Part shown: one piece after another, positions 12,191 to 25,822 of the stretch
How positions within the stretch are numbered: position 1 is the stretch's first letter
Layout of the letters: every line of letters begins with the position of its first letter
Assembly (NCBI GenBank): GCA_030549495.1
Contig: JAUIRK010000050.1
Coordinates: 1 to 64,000 of the forward strand
Length of the DNA stretch: 64,000 bases
Direction of reading: 5' to 3'
From: Nectonema munidae
Lineage: Eukaryota > Nematomorpha > Nectonematoida > Nectonematidae
Translations under genes and position numbers: made by a program
Notes under the pieces: model-generated
The model's input: the letters and a program-made list of their open reading frames with translations, nothing else
Database searches by the model: none
Told to the model about the DNA's origin: nothing

Positions 12191-15100
12191 ATGCTAGTTT
12201 CACTCCTTTTTCTCCTCTTCTCCTTTCAAATCGTGGGAAATGTGATATCCTTGAAGCACATCTGTATCTTTATCCCAGCAAATGTTACCGACTTAACGGA
12301 GAAGGAGAACGCCGTTGTCAGCTACAAATTTATTCCCATCAGGCCCGAGGAAAGCTACTTCTCAAACTTGACCTTCAAATTTGAGGTAAACGATGAAAAG
12401 GTTCTCTACATCGAGGAGAAAGGATCTGTAGGCAAAGTTATCACGCCTGACTCCCACGTGTTCAACGGATACATCCGTTTACACGCCAAATTTTTGGGCT
12501 ACGCCCACGTTGACATCTTGATTCCTCAGATCGACTCTTCTTGCGAGAAGAAGCTGACAGTTAGCGTTATTCGCAAGGAGACGCTGCTCAGCTTGTGCTT
12601 CAAATACTTCATCATCTTCTTCGTGATATTCAACACCTTTTTGTTCGGTTGCTCGGTTGAAAAGAAGCACTTTGACCAGATTATGCAAACGCCCAAACCC
12701 ATCTTCATTTCTTCTTTTTGCCAAGTGATCATTATGCCTTTGGTAAGTGTTCTTCATCCTTCTTAACTTTTTCAAATCGAATTGTATACATTAAAGGAGA
12801 CGATTTTCATTTCTTCGAACACTACTCCCAATCTGGTCTTCAAAGGGTTAATCAAAAAAAGTTAATAAACGAAATGAATGATGGATTTGTCGACGTTTAT
12901 GCAAATTGACAAATAATATACCGTTTTGACTTTAATTTTGTTCGTATTTAAAATGATACCTTTTCCATTTTGAATTGTCCTTTGTTCATTTCAAATTCGT
13001 CCTATTCTACTTTAAGGCCCTCTTTTCCATTTGGATTTATTCGTTTATCATTTTGAATACGAAGGTTACGATTTTGATGAACTTTTTGAATGAATGTAAT
13101 TAGTTTTTGTTTTATAATTTTAAAATTTATTAGAATAAAATTAACCTCTAAAATATATAATAATATTTCACGTTAATTAAAAAATAAATTCAATTAAATC
13201 ACGAATTCAAAATTGAAAATAACAAACTTAAAATAAAATATCTGAAAAGGACGAATTTAAAGTAGAAATATTATATAATGTAGATTACTACCAATAAAAC
13301 ATTGTTAATGTTTAAACCAGGGTTTCTCAACCGGGGTGCACACATGGACCCTAGGGGTCCATATAATAATTCAGAGGGTTCACAGGCGAGATATTATAAA
13401 TGAGAGGTCCACAATGATATTTTGGTGGTCCATGAAGAAAACCATCTCATAACGGTTTTTATTATAAAAAGTTCGCAATAGACTTGACATCGTAAAAAGA
13501 GGTGCTTTACGACTAGCATTAACTTCAATGCAACCAGATATAAACAATCTCGTTGAGCAGCATCAACCACAGAGATCTCATTAAATGACTTTTTTTTATT
13601 ATAAAAATTGTTGCATTAGATTTGCTTTCATTTCAATATGAATTCTAAGTATATACTATTTTCTTTATCATAACCTCAAAAATTTTATTACAGGAAAATA
13701 TTAAAATAAATATTTTTTGTCCAATTTTTATGAATGGGTCCACCAAGAAAAAAGAAGTGAAAAGGGGTCCATGAGTAAAAAAAGGTTGAGAAACACGGGT
13801 TTAAACCTATAAATTTTGTGTTTTCCATACATTCTCCAAAAAACCATATCCTTTAATCCTTTAGATAAAATTATTTTCTTACATAAAATCAAGTCTGTTT
13901 AGTGAAGAATTCTAGAAGAAATATTAATTAAAAAATCAAAATTCATTGTTTTTATGTGATAGAGTGGGTAATTTATTTTTGACCTAAAAAAATCATATTT
14001 TTGACTTTATTGTGAACATTTTTTTACTTTTTAGAAAAAAAATTTAGCAAATATTTATATTTTGTTTTTACAAAAATTTGTTCATATTTTATGCAAACAC
14101 GTTATAGTGTTAAAAATTATTCATTTCAATTTTTAAATTAATTCAAATATCAATTATTATTTATATTAAGAAAATTTTCTATATTTGAAAATGAAATTTA
14201 TCAAAAAAATTTTAGTTTTGATTCTTTTGTCGATTTTATGCAATTATTTTTGATTTTCATAATATCATATATTTTCAATGATAATAATTAATTGAAAAGT
14301 TAACCCATTTACGGCCAATGTTTCTATTTTGGAACATAAGTAATTTCATCTTCGTCTGCTTTTTTCAATGACTTTGAATATAAATCGTCTGCGTTTTTTT
14401 AGATATCGTCTGCTTTGCTTGGCCTTAAATGGGTTAATCAATAGGGTTAAAAATTCCGACTAAAAATCATATTATTAGTAGGAATTTGTGTTAAACATAA
14501 TCTATATAAGAAATTATTTCATTATTTGCAAGCAAAATATTTTTACTAAATAATGAGAAGTCACGGTTAGAACATTTTGGAAATTTTGATGCAGAGTTGT
14601 TGTTATAAGCAAAAAAATGATAGAGAAATAAATTTTAAAAAAAGTTCATTTTTAAATAGATCGCTTTCACTCTAGCCCACATCTTCACTCTGAATGCTTC
14701 GGATACTGTTGGCTTATTCCTGGTTGGCTGTAGTCCAGGTGGTGGAGCAAGCAACCTCTGGGCTTATGTTTTGGGTGGAGACTTGATGCTCAGCATAATC
14801 CTAACATTTATCAATTCAGTTATCGTTTTTGGTAAAGGATAATTCATATTTCTTTTTTTCCTAATATAAAAATGAAAATCTTTTCAAGTTTCTTTGCATC
14901 CTTGAGAATGGTTGTCATCATGATCATCATCATCATCATAATCATCATCATCATTATCATCATCACCATCATCTTATCATCAATATATTTGATAGGGTAA
15001 TGAAAAATAAATTCTAGTATATATATAGTCAGATAGATAGATAAATATCTAGATTTGAGACTTATTATATGGTATTGGAGGGCATTATTTCTTATGAGTG

Positions 15101-18100
15101 AGATTGGCCGGTTTATTAAAATTTTTTTTGTAAATTTTAAAAGAAGTAACAAAACTCTTTTTTATTTTTCACTATACGAAATTATAATAAAGAAGCAAAC
15201 GTCTTTTTTCACCACGAAAGCCTAAATTACTTAAAGAGGGTGAAATTTACTTAATGTAATTAAACCTTCTATTTTTTAAAAATAAGGTGATTGAGCTTTA
15301 ATTGTGAAATTAGATTTCGCATATAAGGATTTCATTGTACACTATCATTTTAAAAATGAAAAATTAAACTTATAAGTAAAAATTTCGTTCGTATACGAAC
15401 TTCAGTGTTAAAATAAAGTTTGAAAGGTATTATTTTATCATTTGTTTATATGCTTGATGAAAAAAATATAGGATCTTTAAGAAAACGTAGGCTAATTTGT
15501 TTTTTTCCAATTATGAATATCTCATTTTTCAAATTTTTTGATTTCTTCCAAAAAGCCTAAATTCTGATCAAACTTAACATTGTACTTTATTCTTGTAAAA
15601 CTACCTGTATATATATTTATTCGGGTATAAGATTTCATATATATTCTTTGAAGAAGACAACATTATAATTAATTATATTTCATCCCTCAAGGTTTTTTTC
15701 GACATGAACTTTTCAAATGTAAAAGATTGGTGCTTGGAAAATAATCTCTCTCTTAACGAGAAAAAAACAAAGGCAATGGTCATTTCCAAAAAGTCTAATA
15801 TTGACTATCAACTATTTCGTGATAGTGGCTTCAAGGCAGAGGCGTAGCTAACACTTTTGCCGCCCGGGGCGGTTGTAAAATCTGCCGCCCTTTATGACGT
15901 TGAGTTTCAAAAGCCTACAAAATTCAAGTCCGTACGCTAACGGTCAGGCGAAGACTTGATTGTAGTTAGGGTCTTCAAAGTTTCCACTAAAATTAAAACA
16001 GTCACAAAAAACTGGAATCGATTAAATTGAACAGAAAATTTAAACTAAAAATTAAATGGAATATTTTAACAAATGACCTTAGGACAAAATGCCGCCCCTT
16101 AAAATCTGCCACCCGGGGCGGACCGCCCCTGGCGCCCCCACTAGCTACGCCTCTGCTTCAAGGTGTGTCATGAAATTGATCTTCTTGGTTTAATTATTAA
16201 TAATAAATTGTCCTTTAAACCTCACATTAGGCAAATATCATTAAAACTTTCTAAAATTGTTGGAATTTTAAAGCACACTCAAAAGTTTCTACCAGAGCAC
16301 ATATTTTTGATCCTTCTTAAGACCCTTTTTCTTCCTTATCTTTCTTATAGCTTGGTAAACTACGGCCACTGCAATTTGACGACACTTGAAACTCTTTACA
16401 AGAAAGCTCTAAGAACTGTAGCTAAAGTAAGTAAGTTTTCTCACACAAATGAGTTGTTTCTCAGGTTCAACTTGATCAGACTCAAAGACTTGTATCTGCA
16501 AAGAGTTGGCACTTTTCTCCTCTCATGTCTTGACTTTCCTCATCAACATTTTCAAAATTTAATCACTTACACTACCAATGATAAATATTTCTTTAGAACT
16601 GTGTTAACTTTGGTGAAACTATCCTATCGACTTGCTTTATCTGTTTTGTGTGTGAAACATAAAGTTGTAGTCTTTTATGAAGAAAACAGAATGCTTCTAG
16701 CTGAATCTGGCTCGTCAATCAAAAAGTTCAAAAAATTATTTAAAAACTACGTTATTTCCCAATATGCACAGCAAGGTCCCTGCAACGAAAAAAACTGTTA
16801 CATATGCTTGAGTTCTTTCAACTAGTCCTTATTTATTTTTTTAGCTAGACATTCGATTTTTTTTCTCTTCTCTCTTTGTGACAAATCCTATAAGCGGTTT
16901 ACACAAACCTTTGGGTTACACAAAAATTGTTAATTTTTATATCATTTCAAATGTTTTAATATGTCTCCTTGGTTTTTTTTTCACTTTTCCAATTTTTCTA
17001 TCTTTAATATGACAATAAACTTACTTACTTACTTATAAAATATCTGCTTTCCATAAATTTTAGTTTGAATATAAAATATATTTGCTCTGTATTGCCTTTG
17101 ATATATATATATTAAATGGGGAACTTGTAAAAGTGTGTTATAATATAGTATATTTCATATATAATAAATTTGGAGAAACAAGGGTGTAAAAATCATTGTG
17201 TTTTTGAAAAAGGATAGAAAAAATTTGATTTCAAATGAGCTCTATTACAATGTTCAAGGTTACTCTAAAAATTAAATTATGATCTCATAAATGTAATAAA
17301 AAATAAATGTAGAAATTAAAATTTTTCAATAATGAAGTTAGACGTCGATATCAGTTTTTTAGCGACTCGGTTATCAATGACTCTTTAATGGCATTTTGAA
17401 AAATTTATTATCTAGAAAGTGAAATTTTCATATTCTTGGCTCTGATAAAAGCTACATGTAATATATTGGAAAATAAATATCTTAGAATAAAGTTCTTGTT
17501 TGTTTCAAGTTTTAACAAAATTGCCTTTAACTTTTTTTTATTTTTTTATGTTAAGAATAAATAATTATTATTATTTGCTAACATCTTCTTTTCTTCACCA
17601 AAGGAACAAAAGATTTTGATTTAAAGATTTTGAAGTTTAAGGTGCTTTATAATTCCTGAGTTGGATCAGTATTCCCATTATGGATGAAGTAGAAAAACTG
17701 CCGCCCGAGCGCTGGATAAGATTTTTATCCTGTCCGCTAATTCAAGCTCATTCACCTTTAGCTAATTATTCTTGACGCAAAAAAAATTTTAATAGTCAGA
17801 ACAATTTATAGTTATTGAACGATTTCCACTGAGATGGCTTTCCTTTTTCTTCCTTTTCTTTAACTCTTTCGCAGTAGAATTCTTAAAGAATGAACTCACT
17901 TTTGATTTAAGGTATAATAAATTTTGATTTCGTTTACTAATTAAATTTTTCTCAAAATAACATTTTTTTAACAAATGTTGATTTAATTTAGTTAAAAATT
18001 AAAATTTTGATCAAGAAAATATTTGGCTTCGAATCTATAAAAAGTACACTTAATTTTTTTTTAAATATTAATAAAAAATATATTGTCTGTTTGTTTAAAA

Positions 18101-21100
18101 ATTTTTCTTGGCTAAAATATTCCTCATTTTACTATACTATATGTGGCGTGGTGTAAACTTTCACGAAAAAGATTGTCCACCATTCCTTTCAATGATATAA
18201 TTTTAGCATAGCAAGTATATTTGCACATTTTTATAATCATTGTTAAAAAATATACATAAATGTTTTCATTTTTGTAAAAAAAAATATTTCTTTGTTAACA
18301 CCCTCTTATTGCTATATTAGGAACTATGCCATTTTGGTTTTGGAGTTTGGGGCGGTTCATAATTCCGGATAGTTTAGATCTCAAAGCTCCATTTTTTCGT
18401 CTTTTTCTTTCTCTCTCTTACGCAACGATTCCGCCTCTACTTGGAGTTACATTCAGGTTCCTACTTCTCTTATCCCTCCTATAACTTTATCCATGTTTCC
18501 CAATTCCTATACCTCTTTTACTAATTAATTTCTCTTCGTTATCTTCGTTAGAGAAAATAGAATCCATTTTAAGATGTCAAGTTTTACTCTGAGCTAATTG
18601 AACTAACTTCATTAGTTATAATCAGAGCTGGGTAGCTATGGAAGTTTTAGAATTATTCTTAATCCATTTTCGGAATAAAAAAATGTTTACAATGTTACTC
18701 TTACTCTGGAATAATAAATTTTACCCTAAAAATACTTCGTCATTGAGAATCATTAAGCAAGATTTAAGCTCTTAGCAAGGATCAAATTTCAATTAAATGT
18801 AACTATACTTTTTTTTGAAGTAAAAAAACTTATTTAGCTAACAATAAAAAAATTGTTTAATGCTTCAAAAAACAAAAGGGAATGAGTAAAGGAGAAAGCT
18901 AAAATATAAAATCAACATTAAATCAAATCATGTTAGTTCTTAAAAATCCCATTTTGAGTAAAATGGAACAACGAATATACGTTCCTACATTTTAATGCTT
19001 ACTCTTAGTCTCTGAAAATCAATAATTTTTCGAAACTTACTTTTTATACAGGAATTTAATAAAGTCAGAATTTCTATCAAAATAAATTTTCTTCCATTTT
19101 TAAATTTCAGCCAAATCTTTACTTATTGTCCAGAATTGAGGATTTGTTTGAGCTCTAAATAGAAGAAAGGGTGATGAAACATTTTCTTGTAATATATAAT
19201 CTGTAGAAAATTTTCAGTAAGGGATTTCTCTGGCGTATCTCTGTCTATAATACTCATTTCAAGATGCTTTAAATGAAAAATTTTAGAACCCTTTGTATCA
19301 TATGGTAGATTTAAGAAATGTTATATACTTACATTCCTAAGGTACTTCCTTCCAAAATTGGCTGTAAAGTTAACGAAAACGATCAAAATGTTCACAACGA
19401 TTGTCTTACTCGCAGCTCTCATACTAGGAATCAGCGCCAACTTGTACATCTTCAAACTTTTCACGCTCAAAGTATGCTTTCACTAAACATTTTTAGGACA
19501 AAAATTTTGGTTCGGTCTAATGCCTCCTTTAATTCTCTATCATCTTTTTCATTGTTATAATTTGTTGTTGAGTCGATAAATTGAAAACTTCTACACAGGC
19601 AAATTTTAAGATGGTGGACATTCGAACATCTGAGGCCATTTTTTCAATCGGTATTGGAAAATTTCGTATCCAAAATGAGGATTGATCTTTTACCTTCGCA
19701 GGACGGAGTGGAAGTTTTACGTCAACCGAAATTTTTGGAACTCCTTTACATCAAAAAAAGTATATAAAAGTCCTTTCGAAATAACCATGTACTAATAAAA
19801 ATATATACAAAATTTCACAATAAGCAGTTCAAAGCATCAAGAATCCAAATCGATTGAACATTTACAAGAAAAACAGTTACTTAGAGAGCATTTAACTTTA
19901 TAATTTTCAATGAATCTTTCTTTGATTTATTTCTTGAATCCGCTTATACTAAAACTTAAGTAATTGACTAGATACAAATTATTATTATTGTTCCAAAACT
20001 CAGCCAATTTAAATTTGATAGTTTGATAATATTTCATTCTTTTATATGGTTTTCAATTTATTTCGTAAATCATATCTATCTTTCATAGGCTTAAAATCTA
20101 AAACATCTAAAAATGTATGAGGAAGCGTATCAGGGATTAAGCAATGTATTGATATAAAAGTAATATCAAGAAACCATCTGGTTCAGTTTAAATGAACCCA
20201 ACTTGTGTTAAAAGAGGATCACTGTCTGTGAGAGGGCCGAAAAGTAATAGTTGCCCAGATGGGAAATGTGGGTGGGGTTTGAAGTGGCTATTTCAGTGCA
20301 TTTAAAAAGTTTGCATTGTGTAGCGAGTTTTGGCTGGCTTGTCGTTGCCGTGGTCTGGCTTTCTGCTGGCGTTTCTAGTGGCGTACACTCTTCACTGCAA
20401 GTACGAGTACATCGTCACGGTTGTGATTGAAACGGGCCTACAGAATTCTGGCATCGCCATCCTCATTTTCCTCCAAGTCTTTCCCCAGCCTCTTGCTGAT
20501 TTATCAATCATTGGTAAGATTTCCGTGCATTTCCTTCTAATCACTGTACCACTGCTAGACTTCATTTTTCCTGGAGTTCAAAAGAAAACAAAAAAAATTG
20601 ATTTCATTCAAAATTATTTAATAGATAAAAAACTCTTTGATAAGAGTTGTTACAAAAATTTTGATTTCATTCGAAATTGAAGCGGGACGCGAAGATTTCT
20701 CGTTAGTAATCGAGTTAAAAAAGTAGAAGTTTATTCGAGTACATAAATTTTTTAAATTTGGACTAAAATGAAAAAACTCAATTTTCTTACTTTTTGATGT
20801 TTTTTAACTTTTACACGACCTAAACAGTGTTTTTAAATGTCATAAATAATAAATTGTAATTATATGTATTTCGTTTATAGCAAAGCTTTCCTAGTCATTT
20901 ACGACCATATGGGAGTTTAAAATTTGATATATTTTTTTATGAAGTCTTAATATGATGATAAATACTGTATTACAAATTAAAGCTTTAGTTATTATCATGC
21001 ATATGTGGTGGTAAAAGTGAGAATCTGGAATCCGTACAAATGCCAATTGTCAGTTGTATCAGTATGATTGACATTTATCTCACTTCAGATGATGATTGAC

Positions 21101-22373
21101 ATTTATAACGGTACAATTGCAAATCATATTAAAGAAATTTTTAATTCACTACAAAACCAAACTTTTTGTGATTCATTATACAAATTTTGATTCTATTCGT
21201 ATTCTTGATAAAAGGATTGTGCGATTTTAAAAAAAAACTGTCTATAACAGCTAAAATTTTGACTAACTTTGTTCGTCTTGTTGCTTTTCACAAAATAGCA
21301 TCTTTTGTGAAATTTCATTGATATTTTTAGACAAAAAATTGCAGATTCCTTTCATTAAATACATAATTAATCTGTTTCACTCAAGCCTTGGCATTGATAT
21401 ATTAATTGCATTTATTTTATAGATGCAGCAAAATTCGCTTATGAATGAATTCCCTGAACTAACGAATCATTTTGAAGACCAAAGTTTAGAGCCAAATTGC
21501 GTATAATGAATTTTGGGGATATATAGAGCGAAACATGTACCTCAATTGGATATAACAAATTAAATTTTGGATCATATTTTCTATAATTTTCAAAATATTT
21601 TGCCCTCCAATCTAGTAAAATTGATATATATTTTTTAAAATATGAACCACAAACGCAAGTTTGTTTGTTGATTCAGCAAAGCTTTTAACTTCGACACTAT
21701 GTTCTCTTCAAACGGATGTTGACATATCGCCGTCAAGATTCTGTCTGTCGACCTATGTCCATTCGCTTTTGCCTGTTCACTAAATGTGCTGTCTTTATCA
21801 ATTCAGAGTTTAGAAGTAACTTGTGTTACGTCTCAGCTAGTAAAACATGTTACGCTATCTTAGATCGTGTACTAAGGAAGTGGCTTAGCGATGCAAACGA
21901 CAGCGCATCAAGAATTTAGACCAAGCCTGGCCCAAAAATTTTAGGGAGATATAAGACTTTTTTTATTCAAATGCCAGCACATAACGATTTCCATTATTGC
22001 CAATTAGTATTATGCACAAATCTAAGCCTGGCACCATGTCCTGCTATTAAAACTAAATTAAATGACGCAGGGAGTGGGAGAGAATTAGCGGCCCGGACCG
22101 CCATTGTGCACACTTAGCTACGTCATTGAATGCAAGTCTATTTATTTACATTTCACAACAGTTCCTGTTATTATCTCTTTGATGACGCCAATTCCACTCC
22201 TTCTCGCCTTGATCACAAAGAAGAGTTTGGGCATGGTGAAATCTCGCGCCAAAAGAAATGAGGTATACAACGTGTCCACCTGCGAGAAAAAAGAAAATGT
22301 TGAGAATGAATTGATGAAGTATAAAGAAGGTAAACTCTTTGTCACTCACCTTCCTCCTTTCCATATGTTTTAA
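12191..22373 (+). CDS. SLC10-family transporter (P3/SLC10A3-A5-like), six exons
   Basis: Probable membrane transporter of the sodium/bile-acid cotransporter family, most like the P3 (SLC10A3/SLC10A5) branch, whose substrates are poorly known. Exons: 12191-12742, 14660-14831, 18321-18456, 19342-19471, 20324-20513, 22162-22373. All junctions use AG/GT and the phases agree (0, 1, 2, 0, 1), giving 463 residues. The start gives a signal peptide (MLVSLLFLLFSFQIVGNVIS). Residues 21-125 form a likely extracellular domain with a potential N-glycosylation site (NVT). The membrane core begins near residue 131. Family hallmarks are GCSPGGGASN (207-216) and ETGLQNSGIA (366-375). The C-terminus is a charged cytosolic tail after LMTPIPLLLALITKK. 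Family proteins of this type are about 440-480 residues, so the model looks full length and has no internal stop. Introns carry hAT and piggyBac-type MITEs and a LINE fragment. Exact substrate and paralogue are not determinable here. Confidence 0.92.
13318..13798. mobile_element. hAT MITE, 481 bp, in SLC10 intron 1
   Basis: The ends CAGGGTTTCTCAACC and GGTTGAGAAACACGG are inverted. The 8-bp duplication GTTTAAAC is perfect (13310-13317, 13799-13806). It is related to the copy at 45569-46078, with which it shares the tips and GGTCCA-rich arms. Confidence 0.9.
14300..14437. mobile_element. piggyBac-type MITE, copy 2, in SLC10 intron 1
   Basis: It is 138 bp with TTAA|CCCATTTA and TAAATGGG|TTAA ends. 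It reads as the reverse complement of 7454-7592 along its length (e.g. TTCGTCTGC, AAATCGTCTGCG, TTGGAACATAAG). High similarity between the copies points to recent spread. It ends 222 bp upstream of SLC10 exon 2. Confidence 0.88.
14918..14975. repeat. (ATC)n microsatellite
   Basis: An imperfect run of about 18 ATC/ATT/ACC triplets at the start of SLC10 intron 2, 90 bp after the donor. Confidence 0.85.
15690..17036 (+). mobile_element. 5'-truncated LINE, interrupted by a hAT MITE
   Basis: The end of a non-LTR retrotransposon reverse transcriptase is readable: NVKDWCLENNLSLNEKKTKA followed by MVISKKSN, then after the MITE (16163-16825) IDLLGLIINNKLSFKPHI, FLILLKTLFLPYLSY and a C-terminal CNEKNCYIC. 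This is the thumb/C-terminal region typical of Jockey/CR1-like LINEs. A short 3' UTR follows, ending in tandem ACTT units (17020-17035), a usual LINE tail. The frame is open from 16163 to the stop at 16823 and continues upstream across the MITE (…FRDSGFK/VCHEIDLLG…). The endonuclease and catalytic palm are absent. It lies in SLC10 intron 2. Confidence 0.8.
15837..16155. mobile_element. hAT MITE, 319 bp, inserted in the LINE
   Basis: The ends CAGAGGCGTAGCTA and TAGCTACGCCTCTG are perfect inverted repeats. The 8-bp duplication CTTCAAGG is perfect (15829-15836, 16156-16163). Removing one copy of it leaves the LINE frame continuous (FKVCHEI), so the MITE is younger than the LINE copy and landed in an open frame. 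Confidence 0.95.
22020..22130. repeat. hAT MITE end adjoining SLC10 exon 6
   Basis: The right end, GCACACTTAGCTACGTCATTG, is the complement of the CAGTGACGTAGCTA tip seen at 49155, with a GC-rich arm GCGGCCCGGACCGCC inside it. The left end was not found. The tip lies only 31 bp before the exon 6 splice acceptor. Confidence 0.5.
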
Positions 22374-25300
22374 AAGTATAATATATATTGAAAGTATACT
22401 TTTACACGTATGGAAGTAGTACATGAGCATACTCTTCATGCACTTGAGTTCACGCCTTCATCTTGATTGTAAAGAATGGCGAATTTCATATTGCCGCAAA
22501 GCACATCAGAGGTTTCATGAAATCTATAAAAATTTGAGGGAATTCGCGAAATCCCTTTTTCACATATAAATTTCATGGATTCACTAAAATCTTTATTCAT
22601 GTAAGTTCGTAGGCATTTCACGAAATGACTGCAGTTTCATTTCAGTAATCACGTGAAATTCTTGTAGAAAAATCAAGAAACACGAGTGATATCATGAACC
22701 TCCTAAGTGAAACAGTTGCACTAATTTTCCATCAAATTTTGAAAGATTTCATGAAATCTGCACTTTCCCAATTTCAATGTATTATATACAAATTTTAGTT
22801 CTGTTTTCTTTTTGCAATTCTAAATTAATTATCACATGTGTTTCTCGAAGCAATATCAAAACTCAATTAAAAAGATGTTGCTAAATGAAAGTGGGAAAAA
22901 TTGTAATTATAAAAGTGAATAAATAAAAAAATAAGTGAAATTTGTAATAATTTAATGATTTGATCTGAAAATAATGTTAAAATATCAAAAAAAAGAGTTT
23001 AAATAAAAATGACACATGTCAAAACATAAATATAAAGGCAATAAATCAAAAATCTCATCAAATAAAATTTTAAAATGGTATATTGTATATATATCAGTAA
23101 TGGATTTACTCTAAAGTGAGAGGGTTATAACACTAAAAGTGATTTTTTTGTTGCATTTTCACCAACAATATCAACAATCAGTAAACCGATTGACTGGGAA
23201 ACTGCATAAAAATGAATGGGCACATAAGACGCATTCAATTCAAGAACAAGCTGCTATCGATTTTGTAAGTGATGTAAAAGTGACAGTAGTTTCGTTGCAA
23301 TATTTATATAGTTAGCCGGTTAGCATAATTTTACCGATTTAGTACCGATGTTCCCAAAGGAAACTCCGACAAACTATTGTTTTAAATATAGAACTAAATA
23401 GATGGATTACTGAAGTCGTATGCGTTACCTTTTGGAAGACTTTTTTTCAAGAGATATACTCTGTTTTCTTTATCTCCCTTAAAAAACCCATTTTTTAAAT
23501 AATGTTGGAAAAGTTGATTTGATCGGAAACTCTACTTTGAAGATCAGTGTAACATCAGTCTGCTAAGAAATGAAAATCGCCTGTTCTAATATATAAAGTT
23601 CCATTGGAAAAAAGCGGATAGCCTTCAAAGTTGTGTGTGGCAATCAAAGGGTGAAAAATCAATCAGAATAAGTCAAAATTCTTACGTTAACATATAAGAG
23701 TAGGATGACGAGAGAATTACCTCGTTTTCTGGGGTCGTTATGTATGTTTCCCAGAAAACTAATTAGTTTGTCGATCAGAAGCATTAACTAAAATTGGTAG
23801 CATATATGCAATACAAATTATAGGAAATATTTAAATTTAATTATGCAAAAAAAAGTATATAAATTTGCAAAGCTTTCAAAGAGGACTACGAATAACTATA
23901 AAAAGAGCACTCCTATAAATCAAACAGTTCACAAGAAAAACGAACTTGTAATAAAATTAAATCAAGGAAAAATGAAATAAAGCACACATCAACAACAGGT
24001 GGAGAAGAATGTATATTTTTATACTTCATATAAGTTAATTTTTTCAACAACAAAAATTTCACCATATGTTCCAAAAAGTTCCCTATTGGTTGGTTGCCCA
24101 TTCTATGGCTGTTTTGACTATTCAGTCTTTCCACAATTTGCATAATAGTTGTCAAGTGCTGGGCCAATTTGTAATGGGCCTAATGTGTAAAATTCTGAAA
24201 ACCTATTGTCAGGGCCAGGGTTAGTGTAGATTATAAGCTTATCGTAATCATACGTACTTACATTACATATACATTTTTTTACATTCTTGACACAAACTTT
24301 CCTATTTATCTGTATTTAATATACGCCTGACACAAAAACATTAAGACATACATACACACACACAAAATACATTCGATTCCATAGATACATACATACTGAC
24401 ATTAGAGCTGAAACACTTGAATCTCAAAAAGAATGGTATAGCCAAAAGTAGACTAATGCTTGGAGAAAATTCATCACTGAATGAAAACGTATGTATATTA
24501 TATATAATATATGAATGATGCATGGGGTCTAATTCGAGGATCCACTGATATGGGGTGTTTGAATACGATCAAAGCAAAAGTCTCGCCACTTTTAAAACCT
24601 TTTATTTTTGTTTTATGCGTCGTGCAAATTGTGAAAGGAGGTGTGCGCACAATTTTGGTTGAAACTCTTTCTGCAGAGAATGTTATGAATCTAATTTATG
24701 TAACGTCACTTTTTATTCTTTTTCAACATGTGTGTTTGTTTGTGTGTCTGTCACTTTTTCACGTAATACCCCACAATGCTTTTTTTTATTCTCAAAATTT
24801 CCAAAAACACTTTTTTCTTCAAAATAAAATCACCAGTTTCTTTTCATAAACAGTTTTTTTTTAAGTTTTTTCACGTTATCTCCAGAAATTCTGTTTGCAA
24901 TTTGTAATATCTTTGTTATTTTGCTGAATCATTCGGAAACTGCTGTTTACAACATTTACTTGAACTGAACCCTCTTAAAACACTCAACCTATCCCAATTC
25001 AATTGTATTTTTCTCAATTAGTCTAAATCTTTAACAAAATTCCTTCTCCTACTTTTCGATCCTCGCAAAATTGGAATCATTAAAAAAGTTCACATGTTTT
25101 TTTTAATTCACTTTTTCGAAAAGGCCAATTTTCTTTTTAAGCAAGAAATTTTAGAAATATAAGGAATGTGCAAAAAAGTCCATGAAAAAACTTTCAAAAA
25201 CATTTTGATGAAATGAAACGGCCAATTTGTTTTGAAGATTAAAGATTGCGATATATGAATAATAAAGGTGTGGCGGGCTATCATGTGAAAAAGCCATAAA

Positions 25301-25822
25301 AATATATAAAGTGTATTGATATTCAACATGAATAAGGAATTTTTAAATCGCGTTTAAAGTATTAGAAGTAAAGTAATAAAATATAGTTTGAATGGATTCA
25401 TCACATGATTCTAAAAAATGTATGTTAAATGGATCTTTTATTGAACTTAAAAATTAGCGTGTATGTCTTTTTCCAATGATTCCTTTAATTTGTGGACAAA
25501 TGCAAAAAATTTCATATTCAATCCACAAAAAACTTAAAATCTAAAATATTTTTAAAAATGGGGGAAAACAAAGATAATTTATTTTATATTTTTCACACAC
25601 CAAATTATTATTCTTTTTGTTCGGAGCTCAACGACGAAAAGACTCTACTTCCTCTTGGATGCCAAAGAGAATCAAAGGCAAAAAAACTGTGCGTTTCAGA
25701 CGAAGTTGAGCATCCAAATTCATAATGACCGCGTTAAATAATTTTTAAATCTTGTCATTCAGAACCATTTCAGTCTCTTTTGTGACATAGTGATTGCTTA
25801 GGGGAATATATGCGGTATATAT
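22374..25822. other. Intergenic, no supported gene
   Basis: AT-rich DNA downstream of the SLC10 stop. It contains a cluster of TTTCATGAAATC-like palindromes (22480-22760) and a CA-rich patch near 24345. The 112-codon frame at 24511 has no recognisable features. Confidence 0.5.

Noticed and set aside
24511-24849. 112-codon open frame as a gene
   Set aside because: It is dominated by Phe/Leu/Val from T-rich DNA, with no motif, splice partner or homologous pattern.
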